41,327 nucleotides of DNA from positions 1 through 41,327 of the forward strand of contig CALLPC010000017.1 of the NCBI GenBank assembly GCA_938015525.1, read 5' to 3'. The notes under the pieces were generated by a model that saw only the letters and a program-made list of their open reading frames with translations, was not told the DNA's origin and made no database searches. This document shows, in pieces, positions 22,589-29,836 of this stretch. The position numbers were made by a program, and so were the translations under genes. Position 1 is the stretch's first letter, and each line of letters opens with the position of its first letter. The DNA comes from an uncultured Dehalococcoidia bacterium (GTDB lineage Bacteria; Chloroflexota; Dehalococcoidia; Tepidiformales; Tepidiformaceae).

Positions 22589-24838
22589 TCAGCCCGCCCA
22601 CGCGAGCAGGTAGTACGCGTACGCTTCGACGATGGCCCGGATGTACGCCTGCGTCTCCCCGAAGTCGATCCGCTCGGCCAGCGCCGCTGCCCCCGCATCG
22701 CCGCCCGCCGCCCAGCGGAGCGCGTTCCCCGGCCCCGCGTTGTATGCCGCCAGCGCGAGGAGCGGGTCACCGAACCGCTGCAGCTGCACGCCCAGGTAAT
22801 ACGCGCCGAATTCGAGCGAGACCCCCGGCCGGAAGAGGTCCGCCGCTGCGAAGTCCGCGACCCCCAGGGCCCGCGCGATCCCTTCTCCCGTCGGCGGGAT
22901 CACCTGCGTAAGGCCCAGTGCGCCGGCCCCCGACCCTGCGCGCGGGTCCCACAGGCTCTCCGCCCGCACGAGCGCGGCGAGGAACAGCGGGTCGACCCCC
23001 GCGGCCGCAGCCGCCCGGTCGAGGGCCGCCACGTAATCGACCGGGTAGGCCGCCCGCAGGAGGTCCGCCGGCGCCTCCCAGGGCGCGCCACCCGCCGCCT
23101 GCCGGAGCCGAACGGCGTACCCGAGCCCGAGATGCGTGAGCCCGCACCCGTGGGCCTCCCGGGCGAGCTCGAGCAGCCGCCAGGCGCCCGCCCCGGCGGC
23201 GGCCCGCTCCAGTTCCGCGGCGGCCTCGACAGCGAGCCCGGCCCGCGCAAGCGCGCACGCCGCCGTCGGCGCCGACCCCGGCCAGTCCCCGCCGACCCGC
23301 TCCCGCAGCCAGCCCGCGATGGCCTCCCAGTCGATGCCCCGGTCCAGCTCCCGCTGCCGGTACCCGACCTCCAGCAGGAGCACCGGCTCACCGAGCCGGG
23401 CCGCGGCTTCGATGGCGTAGAAATCGAAGCGGTCCAGCGCAACCGCCCGCCGGTACGCCTCCTCGGCCGCCGACGGCCGACCGGCGGCTTCCAACGTGCG
23501 GCCCCGCCAGTACTCGAGTCTCGGGCTCGTCGCCGCCCCGGCCCCCTCCCACGCCGCCAGCGCACCGGCGATATCCCCCGCGACATAGCGCCCATATCCC
23601 GCACGAAACGCGGCCTCCTGCGAGAACTCCCCGGGCGGCCCCGCAGTCACCAGGGCGAGGTACCGCTCGGCGGCCTCTGCGCCCCGGCCCGCCGTTTCGA
23701 GGACCCGCGCGGCCCAGTACTTTGCCCGGTGGACGAACGGCGAGGCCGCGCCCGTGCCGGCCGCCGCGTCGTACCAGGCCACCGCCTCGTCGACGCGGCC
23801 CAGCTCCTCGAGCGCCGCCGCGAGGTAGTACGCGCGGAAGGTCCGCTCGCCCGGGTCGATACCGGGCTCGGCCACCGCTGCGGTGAGCAGCCGGGCGGCC
23901 TCCGCGTAGGCGCCCCGCCGGTAGAGGATGAAGCCGGCCTGCCCGGCCTGGACGTCGAGCCCCGCCGCCTCGAGCTCGGCGATCGCGAGCGTTGCTTCCC
24001 GCGAGAGCGGTGCGACGGCCATCAGCTCGCGCAGGCCGCGTTCGAACCCCGCCGGGTCGCCCAGGCGCCGGGCCAGCAGGGCACGCTCGAACCGCGCCGC
24101 CGGGCTCCCGTCGAGGGCCACCCGGGCGTCCAGCCAGCGGGCCAGCGCCGCGTCGTCCCCCGCATCGCGGGCGAGCCCGGCCAGCCCCTCCAGCGCGGCC
24201 GCGCGGACCGGCACGGCCAGCCCCCCATCGCCTGCGACCGCCTCCCACGCTGCCGCAGCCGCGTCCCGCTCACCGACGGCCGCGAGCGCGCGTCCCCGCT
24301 CGAACCGGGCGTAGGCGCCGACCACACCTCCGCCGCCCGGGGGCGCGACGGCCAGCGCCTCCGCGTGGCGGCCGGCATCGTTCAGCGCCCGGAGGAGCCG
24401 GTAGGCAGCGCGTTCACCGAGTTCCGAGCCGGCCGGGGCGGCGGCGAACGCGGCCCGGAACGCGTCGACCGCCGCTGCGCGTTCGCCCAGCTCTTCGGCG
24501 GCGCGGCCGGCGCCGAACCACGCCTCGCCGGCGGCTGCAGGGCTCTCCGCGGCGCGTGCCGCGGCTTCGAACTCGACCAGCGCCTCGCCGAAGCGCCCCT
24601 CCCGCAGGCGGGCCTCCGCCCCGGCGAGCCCCGGCAGCCCCGCACCCGGGCCGGGGACCCCCGGCGGCGCGGCCGTCGGCGCCGGCATCGCCAATTCGCC
24701 CGGCCCCGGGACGCCCCCGGGCGCTGACGCCTCACCGCCCCCGCGCGAGGCCCACTCCACCCCGCCGGCGGCGGCAACCGCTGCCGAGCAGAGGAGCACG
24801 AACCCCCACCAGGCCGCGCGATTGCGTCCGGCCTCCAC
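22589..24838 (-). CDS. Slt70-type lytic transglycosylase with TPR-like superhelix
   Basis: A 749-residue exported or membrane-anchored protein. Residues 8-26 are a hydrophobic anchor or signal. Most of the length is Ala-rich helical repeats, as in the Slt70 superhelix. The C-terminal SLT domain has LFLAALVRAESLWDP with catalytic Glu627, GALGLTQVIPPTG, and AAYNAGPGNALRW. It cleaves peptidoglycan to 1,6-anhydro ends. The start is a GTG at 24838 with TAGCAT 7 nt before it. A long open frame on the opposite strand is a shadow of its GC-rich codons. Confidence 0.9.
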   Translation of the reverse strand: MEAGRNRAAWWGFVLLCSAAVAAAGGVEWASRGGGEASAPGGVPGPGELAMPAPTAAPPGVPGPGAGLPGLAGAEARLREGRFGEALVEFEAAARAAESPAAAGEAWFGAGRAAEELGERAAAVDAFRAAFAAAPAGSELGERAAYRLLRALNDAGRHAEALAVAPPGGGGVVGAYARFERGRALAAVGERDAAAAAWEAVAGDGGLAVPVRAAALEGLAGLARDAGDDAALARWLDARVALDGSPAARFERALLARRLGDPAGFERGLRELMAVAPLSREATLAIAELEAAGLDVQAGQAGFILYRRGAYAEAARLLTAAVAEPGIDPGERTFRAYYLAAALEELGRVDEAVAWYDAAAGTGAASPFVHRAKYWAARVLETAGRGAEAAERYLALVTAGPPGEFSQEAAFRAGYGRYVAGDIAGALAAWEGAGAATSPRLEYWRGRTLEAAGRPSAAEEAYRRAVALDRFDFYAIEAAARLGEPVLLLEVGYRQRELDRGIDWEAIAGWLRERVGGDWPGSAPTAACALARAGLAVEAAAELERAAAGAGAWRLLELAREAHGCGLTHLGLGYAVRLRQAAGGAPWEAPADLLRAAYPVDYVAALDRAAAAAGVDPLFLAALVRAESLWDPRAGSGAGALGLTQVIPPTGEGIARALGVADFAAADLFRPGVSLEFGAYYLGVQLQRFGDPLLALAAYNAGPGNALRWAAGGDAGAAALAERIDFGETQAYIRAIVEAYAYYLLAWAG

Positions 24839-24845
24839 GTCACCG

Positions 24846-24851
24846 ATGCTA
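24846..24851 (-). promoter_or_regulatory. -10 box TAGCAT, 7 nt before start codon
   Basis: On the minus strand TAGCAT precedes the GTG of the lytic transglycosylase by 7 nt without a Shine-Dalgarno sequence. Leaderless transcription is likely. Confidence 0.5.
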
Positions 24852-24915
24852 AGGCATCGCGGCAGGGGCCGACCAAGGCCTCCTGCCCCGCTGGCGAAAG
24901 GACCGGTCCAGGCCC

Positions 24916-26091
24916 GTGGCCCATCCGCCCGTTACCCGCAACGCCCTCGCCGAGGTCACGGCAGCGCTCAACGCCTGGCTCGAAGTCGACCTCGATGCGC
25001 TCGCTGCGAACGTCCGCACGCTCAAATCGCTCCTCGGCCCCGTCGAGCTCATCGCCGTCGTGAAGGCGAACGCCTACGGCGCCGGCGCATCGGTCGTCGC
25101 TCCTGCCCTCGAAGCAGCCGGGGTCGACCGCTTCGCCGTCGTGTGGCCACACGAGGGCTACCTGCTCCGCCAGGCGGGCGTCACGCGGCCGATCCTCGTC
25201 CTCGGCCATGCCTTTCCCGCCGACGCCACCCAGGCGGTGCGCGCCCGGCTCACCCTCACCTGTCATTCCGTCCAGCTGGCCGAGGCGCTCTCCGCCGCGG
25301 CCGTGGCGGCCGGGACGACTGCCGACGTGCACATCAAGATCGACACGGGGCTCCACCGCTTCGGCGTGACCCTGGACGAGGGCATCGCCCTCGCCGAGCA
25401 CTGCCGCGGGCTTCCCGGCCTGCGCGTGGAAGGCCTGATGACCCACATGGCGAACGCCGACGAAGCCGACGATTCGTTCAGCGAGGAGCAGCACCGGCGG
25501 TTCGAGCAGGCGGCGCGGGCGCTGCCGTGGATTCCCTACCGCCACACTGCGAACACGGCCACCGCGCTCCGCCGCGAGGCCTTCCGCTACTCCGGCGTCC
25601 GGGTCGGGCTCGCGCTCCACGGGGAGCTGCCGGCCAACACCCCCGGCCCCGGGCTCCGGCAGGTACTCGCCCTCCGCGCCCGCCTCGCACGGGTCGCCGA
25701 CGTCGCGCCGGGCGAGGGCGTCAGCTACGGCCTCACCTGGCGCGCTGCCCGGCCGACTCGCGCCGGCCTCATCCCGGTCGGCTATGCCGATGGCTGGCGG
25801 CGTTCGCTCTCGAACGCCGGCGAGGTGCTCCTGGCCGGCCGCCGCTGCCCCGTCATCGGGCGGGTGTGCATGGACCAGTTCCTCGCCGACGTCACCGGGG
25901 TCCCGGGCGCCAGGGAGGGCGACGTCGCGACGCTGCTCGGCGCCGACGGCCCGGACCGGCTGACCGCGACGGAGGTCGCCCGGCTCGCGGGCACCATCGC
26001 CTGGGACCTCCTCGCGGGGCTCTCCGGGCGGCTCCCCCGCATCTACCACCGCTCCGGCAGCGTCGTCACCATCGTCCCGCCCGCCTGGTAG
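24916..26091 (+). CDS. alr: Alanine racemase
   Basis: A 391-residue PLP enzyme that makes D-alanine for peptidoglycan. Lys50 in IAVVKANAYGAG is the PLP lysine, and Tyr271 in GEGVSYGLTW is the second catalytic base. HIKIDTGLHRFGV and IGRVCMDQFLADV are also typical. It starts with a GTG at 24916, divergent from the lytic transglycosylase gene 77 nt away. That pairs two cell-wall genes around one intergenic region. Confidence 0.95.
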   Translation: MAHPPVTRNALAEVTAALNAWLEVDLDALAANVRTLKSLLGPVELIAVVKANAYGAGASVVAPALEAAGVDRFAVVWPHEGYLLRQAGVTRPILVLGHAFPADATQAVRARLTLTCHSVQLAEALSAAAVAAGTTADVHIKIDTGLHRFGVTLDEGIALAEHCRGLPGLRVEGLMTHMANADEADDSFSEEQHRRFEQAARALPWIPYRHTANTATALRREAFRYSGVRVGLALHGELPANTPGPGLRQVLALRARLARVADVAPGEGVSYGLTWRAARPTRAGLIPVGYADGWRRSLSNAGEVLLAGRRCPVIGRVCMDQFLADVTGVPGAREGDVATLLGADGPDRLTATEVARLAGTIAWDLLAGLSGRLPRIYHRSGSVVTIVPPAW

Positions 26092-26249
26092 CCGGGACCG
26101 GGAACCGGAGCCCGGCAGCCCGGTTCCTGCGTACACCTCACGTCCCGGCCGCCCGCGGCCGCGCCCGTCATCCGAATCGATAGGCAACTGCAACGCCCGC
26201 GCCGGGCAGTGCGGTGCCGCTGGTATGGACGGCCGCCGAAACTGGTGCC

Positions 26250-26642
26250 ATGGAAAGCCCCCGCCACGGGCCGCCGGGGCCGCCCGCGAAGCCGCCCGGT
26301 CAGCGGGGCACCATCCTGGTCGTCGACGGGGACCCGGCCGTACGGCGCGTCCTCCGGCTCGTCCTGGAGGGCGAAGGCTGGCGCGCCATCACCGCGCCCG
26401 ACGGGCGCCGCGCGCTCGCTATCGTCGAAGCGGCCCCGCCCGATGTCGTCCTCCTCGAAGTCTCCCTGTCCGACCTCCCCGGGACGGACGTCGCGGCCGC
26501 ACTCGCGAAGCGGTCGCCCCGGCCACGGGTGGTCCTGATGAGCGCCTACCCCCGGCCGTTCGCCGGCGCGGCGGACGCCTTCCTCGCAAAGCCGCTGCTC
26601 ATCGGCCGCCTCGTCCGTCTCCTCGAACGCCTCGAGGGGTGA
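26250..26642 (+). CDS. Stand-alone receiver-domain protein lacking the phospho-acceptor Asp
   Basis: A 130-residue CheY-like protein with a Pro-rich N-terminus. Acidic residues Asp26 and Asp28 are in VVDGDPAVRR, the conserved Ser98 is in VLMSAYP and Lys114 is in FLAKPL, but the phospho-acceptor position reads LLEVSLSDL, with Glu70 instead of Asp. Glutamate here often mimics the phosphorylated state, so the protein may be constitutively active or phosphate-independent. No kinase gene is nearby. The frame also has a GTG at 26214; neither start has a good Shine-Dalgarno sequence. Confidence 0.8.
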   Translation: MESPRHGPPGPPAKPPGQRGTILVVDGDPAVRRVLRLVLEGEGWRAITAPDGRRALAIVEAAPPDVVLLEVSLSDLPGTDVAAALAKRSPRPRVVLMSAYPRPFAGAADAFLAKPLLIGRLVRLLERLEG

Positions 26643-26702
26643 AGGGGCGGGCCGGCAGCCCGCCGCAGCCGTCTCCCCGCCGTTTGCGCGCGTCGCTCTC
26701 CC

Positions 26703-27968
26703 CTACCTCGCCTCCTCCAGCACCCGCGCCGCCTCGGCCTCCGGGTCATCGATGCCGAGACTGGCAGCGGCGGTACGGCGCGAAATGATGCCGCTTTCGA
26801 CGAGCAGGCGCGCGTCCTGCACCTGGCGGGAACGGTCGGCGGGCAGGACGGGCCCCCACTGCATCACCGGCCGGAGCCCCTCGATGGCGAGCCCATCGAA
26901 GCGGGCCAGCAGCTGGAGCACCATCCAGGCGCGGCGTTCGTACACCGCCGTCCGGATGCGCCGCTTCCGCTCCACCTTCCGGGCGATGGGGTCGAGCTCG
27001 GTGTTGAGCGCCACCCCGCTCAGCCCCTGCGGGTTGTGCCCGAAGGCGGTCCGGGGCGACTCCCCGAGGTCGTGCAGGACCCGGTAAAGCAGGTCGATGT
27101 AGGCCGTGTGGAGCGCCACCCCGCCGCCCTGCAGCAGGTCCAGCAGGTAGGCCCGCGCGTCCTCCGGCACCTCCCAGATAGCGCCGGGCTCGACGGTGAT
27201 GTCTTCCGAGCCGGTAACGCCTTCGAGCACGGCGATCGGGTTGCCCGAAAGCTCGAGCACCTGGCTCAGCTGGCTGAAGGCCCGGTTCAGCTCGCGGTTC
27301 GCTTCCACGAGAGGCGGGATGTCGCTCGAGCCCCACGCCTGCTTCGGCTCGCGCACGTTCGGGAAGACGACGTAGGGGATGAAGCCGTACGGGTTCGGCA
27401 GCCGCTCCTCCAGCGTCGACCCGCGCCAGAGGTCGAACCCGGCCGGGGTCCAGAACTCGATGAGCTCCTCGTCGCCCGCCCGGTACCGGTGGGCGACGGC
27501 GGTGAGCCGGTTCGGGTCCGCCGGGTCGCGCCAGGCGAAGACACCCATCATGTCCGGCGCGGTAATGCGGACTTCGCCCGCGGCGGCGTCCCAGGCGACC
27601 CGGTAGGCGCCGTCGCCGAGGACGGCACAATCCAGTTCGGTTTCGAAATCGAGCTGGCTCACGCCGTTCGCGGCTTCCACCCGGCGCAGGGCCCGCTCGG
27701 CGAGGCGGGCGCGTTCCAGCCCGGCCGGCGATTCATCCCCCGTCACCTGCACGGCCGCGCCGGAGAGCAGGTAGCCGGTCACTTTATCGACGATGGCGCG
27801 GGCGTAGTTGAACGTGAGCCGCCGTTCGCCGCGCCGCGGGCGCCCCGGCCAGTGGCGGCCCTGGTAGAAGTCGAGGCACTCCCGGTAACGGGCCATCCGG
27901 TCGAAGTCGAGCTGGCGCAGCAGCGCGGGGAGCGGCGGTTCGGGCAGGGGCAGCTGGTGGAACGGCAT
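26703..27968 (-). CDS. Orphan phage portal protein (SPP1 gp6-like)
   Basis: A 421-residue portal-type protein. The N-terminal part DFYQGRHWPGRP...LTFNYARAIVDKVTGYLLSGA matches the clip/stem start of SPP1-like portals. Later come DGAYRVAWD and SSDIPPLVEANRELNRAFSQLSQVLELSGNPI. It is somewhat shorter than SPP1 gp6. GGAGGT lies 9 nt before the ATG at 27968. No terminase, capsid or tail gene lies on either side, and the flanking genes are cellular. It is either a lone remnant of a prophage or a domesticated gene; the frame is intact. Confidence 0.85.
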   Translation of the reverse strand: MPFHQLPLPEPPLPALLRQLDFDRMARYRECLDFYQGRHWPGRPRRGERRLTFNYARAIVDKVTGYLLSGAAVQVTGDESPAGLERARLAERALRRVEAANGVSQLDFETELDCAVLGDGAYRVAWDAAAGEVRITAPDMMGVFAWRDPADPNRLTAVAHRYRAGDEELIEFWTPAGFDLWRGSTLEERLPNPYGFIPYVVFPNVREPKQAWGSSDIPPLVEANRELNRAFSQLSQVLELSGNPIAVLEGVTGSEDITVEPGAIWEVPEDARAYLLDLLQGGGVALHTAYIDLLYRVLHDLGESPRTAFGHNPQGLSGVALNTELDPIARKVERKRRIRTAVYERRAWMVLQLLARFDGLAIEGLRPVMQWGPVLPADRSRQVQDARLLVESGIISRRTAAASLGIDDPEAEAARVLEEAR

Positions 27969-28165
27969 CGCGGGCGAACCTCCATCAGGGGCGTGCTGCG
28001 CCGGAGCGTGGCGGGCCGGTTCCGCAGCTCCAAGCGCCCGGCGGCACCGGGAGGACGGCCGGCACCCTGGAGCCTCCCGCCTCCTTTCCAAACCTTTCGC
28101 CTTTCCTTCCGCTAACCGGGGACCGCCCGTACACTCGCGAGAGCAACGCCCCCGGAAGGTCCGGT

Positions 28166-29005
28166 ATGTCTCGCGCCCTGGCGCTGGCCTCCTGTGCCAT
28201 CGCAACCCTCCTGCCCTTCGCGGCCGCCTGCGGTGACGGCGCCGGCGATACACCCGCCGCGCCCGGGGGCAGCACCGCCACCGTCGCGGGGGAGGCACTC
28301 CACGAACGTCGGCCTGTAGGGGACGGCGCCGGCGACACACCCGCCGCGCCCGGGGGCAGCACCGCCACCGTCGAAGTCACCAACCCGGGCGTCAGCCCCG
28401 ACCTTTCGCCCCCGGCCAGCAAGTACGTCATCCGCGTCGAAGACCTCGGCACGAACTGGATTACCGACATCCCTGCCACCGTCGTCGTCGATGCCGCCGG
28501 CTACGCGCAGACGAAGGTCTTCCCCTCCCAGGCCGAGGGCGAAAAGCTGCTCGCCCAGTGGGGGTACCAGGGGGGGTACCAGACCGGCTATTCGCCGGAG
28601 GGCCGCGATACGGCCGTCCTCAACGGTGCGTACTACATCCGCACCGAATGTCACCTCTTCGCCGACGAGCGGGGCGCGAAGCAGGCGTACGACTACTTCA
28701 ACCGGTTCGCTGCCGCCCAGCCGGGCATGGCGCCGGTGACCATGACGCGGGTGGGCAACCAGAGCGCGGCCTACGTGATGACGCTCGGCACGATCGGCAA
28801 ATCGAGCGTCTCCGCCATCTACCACCAGGTGCTCTTCCAGCGGGGCAACCTCGTCTGCGTCGTGCTCACGAAGGGCGCGGAGCCGTTCATGAAGGTGGAC
28901 GCCGCGCGCGACCTCGCGCTCATCAGCGATAAGAAGGCGCTCGGCCAGCTCGATGCCCCCGAGCCGACGCCGACGAGGAACTACACGCCGGCGGCGGGCA
29001 ACTGA
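28166..29005 (+). CDS. Secreted lipoprotein of unknown function (export module, first gene)
   Basis: A 279-residue lipoprotein with lipobox PFAAAC (Cys22). A low-complexity stalk contains the segment GDGAGDTPAAPGGSTATV twice. The folded part (about 95-265) has AYYIRTECHLFADERGAKQAYDYF and YHQVLFQRGNLVCVVLTKGAEPFM. The latter is shared with the next gene (YHRVIFRRGNAVVAVQTFGAKPFM), so the two are paralogues. They precede a secreted subtilase gene. No known domain is recognised. Its stop overlaps the next ATG by 1 nt. GGAAGG lies upstream of the ATG. Confidence 0.8.
   Translation: MSRALALASCAIATLLPFAAACGDGAGDTPAAPGGSTATVAGEALHERRPVGDGAGDTPAAPGGSTATVEVTNPGVSPDLSPPASKYVIRVEDLGTNWITDIPATVVVDAAGYAQTKVFPSQAEGEKLLAQWGYQGGYQTGYSPEGRDTAVLNGAYYIRTECHLFADERGAKQAYDYFNRFAAAQPGMAPVTMTRVGNQSAAYVMTLGTIGKSSVSAIYHQVLFQRGNLVCVVLTKGAEPFMKVDAARDLALISDKKALGQLDAPEPTPTRNYTPAAGN
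28235..28373 (+). repeat. In-frame 52-nt direct repeat inside the lipoprotein stalk
   Basis: 28235-28286 and 28322-28373 are identical except for one base, 87 nt (29 codons) apart. This looks like a recent in-frame tandem duplication with a different intervening segment. It lengthens the stalk by 29 residues. Confidence 0.85.
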
Positions 29006-29811
29006 TGGCGCCCCGGGGGCGGCCAGGGCAGCCGGTCCTGGTCCTGCTGGCGGGCCTCGTCCTCATCGCCGGCGGCGCGGTCGGCACGCTCCTCCTCACG
29101 AGCGGCGGCGACGGGAACCCCGGGGGCGGTTCCAGCGTTGGAGGGAACGTGAAGGAGCCGACGCCTGCCAGCACGAGCGGTCTCGCCGGCGGCCCCGAGC
29201 CGACGGTCAGCCTGCCCGCCAGCAAGTACACCCCGCTCCTCGAGGAGATGCCGCCGGAGATGGCGGTGAACGCCTCCGATACGTTCACGATGAACATCTC
29301 CACCTTCGCCGCCAGCTACTGGTTCGATACCAACGCGCGCGGCGAGCAGCTCTCGCAGGAGTGGCGGATTATCGACGGCTACCAGGTCTACTACCAGCCC
29401 GTCGGCCTCGCTGCGCAGGTCGTCCAGGGCGGCTACTACGCCTCCGTCGAGGTCTACCTCTTCGAAACGCCCGCCGGCGCGAAGCTCGCCTACGACTACC
29501 TGGAAGGCCGGCTCAAGGCCCGCAACGGCAGCCAGCCCGCCCAGGCCCGGCCGCTCGCGAACCAGTCGGCCGCCTTCCGCTTCGACGGCCCGACCCTCGG
29601 GACGACGGACATCCCGTCCGTCTATCATCGGGTCATCTTCCGGCGCGGCAACGCCGTGGTCGCGGTGCAGACGTTCGGCGCGAAGCCGTTCATGTCGACC
29701 GACCAGGCCCGGGAGCTGGCCGTGCTGGTCGACCGGAAGCTCCTCGGCGAAGCCCCGGCCGTGGAGCCGACGCCGATCCCGACCCCGGCCATCGGAGTGA
29801 TCGGCAACTGA
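29005..29811 (+). CDS. Membrane-anchored paralogue of the preceding lipoprotein (export module, second gene)
   Basis: A 268-residue protein with a membrane anchor (about 10-33), a Gly/Ser linker and a domain homologous to that of the upstream lipoprotein: LPASKYTPLLEEM, GAKLAYDYLEGRL, NQSAAFRFDG, SVYHRVIFRRGNAVVAVQTFGAKPFM. Both proteins end with a Pro/Thr-rich tail (EPTPIPTP). They may form a pair at the cell surface, for example an inhibitor or chaperone of the subtilase encoded downstream. This role is conjecture from gene order only. Confidence 0.75.
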   Translation: MAPRGRPGQPVLVLLAGLVLIAGGAVGTLLLTSGGDGNPGGGSSVGGNVKEPTPASTSGLAGGPEPTVSLPASKYTPLLEEMPPEMAVNASDTFTMNISTFAASYWFDTNARGEQLSQEWRIIDGYQVYYQPVGLAAQVVQGGYYASVEVYLFETPAGAKLAYDYLEGRLKARNGSQPAQARPLANQSAAFRFDGPTLGTTDIPSVYHRVIFRRGNAVVAVQTFGAKPFMSTDQARELAVLVDRKLLGEAPAVEPTPIPTPAIGVIGN

Positions 29812-29836
29812 CGGCCTGAGGGCGGAGGGAGGGCCC

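Noticed and set aside
22508..24727. Long plus-strand frame across the lytic transglycosylase
   Set aside because: Its Arg/Pro/Gly-rich translation lacks domain features; the minus-strand gene has a clear SLT domain.
24382..26193. 603-codon minus-strand frame across alanine racemase
   Set aside because: A shadow frame; alanine racemase on the plus strand has all catalytic residues.
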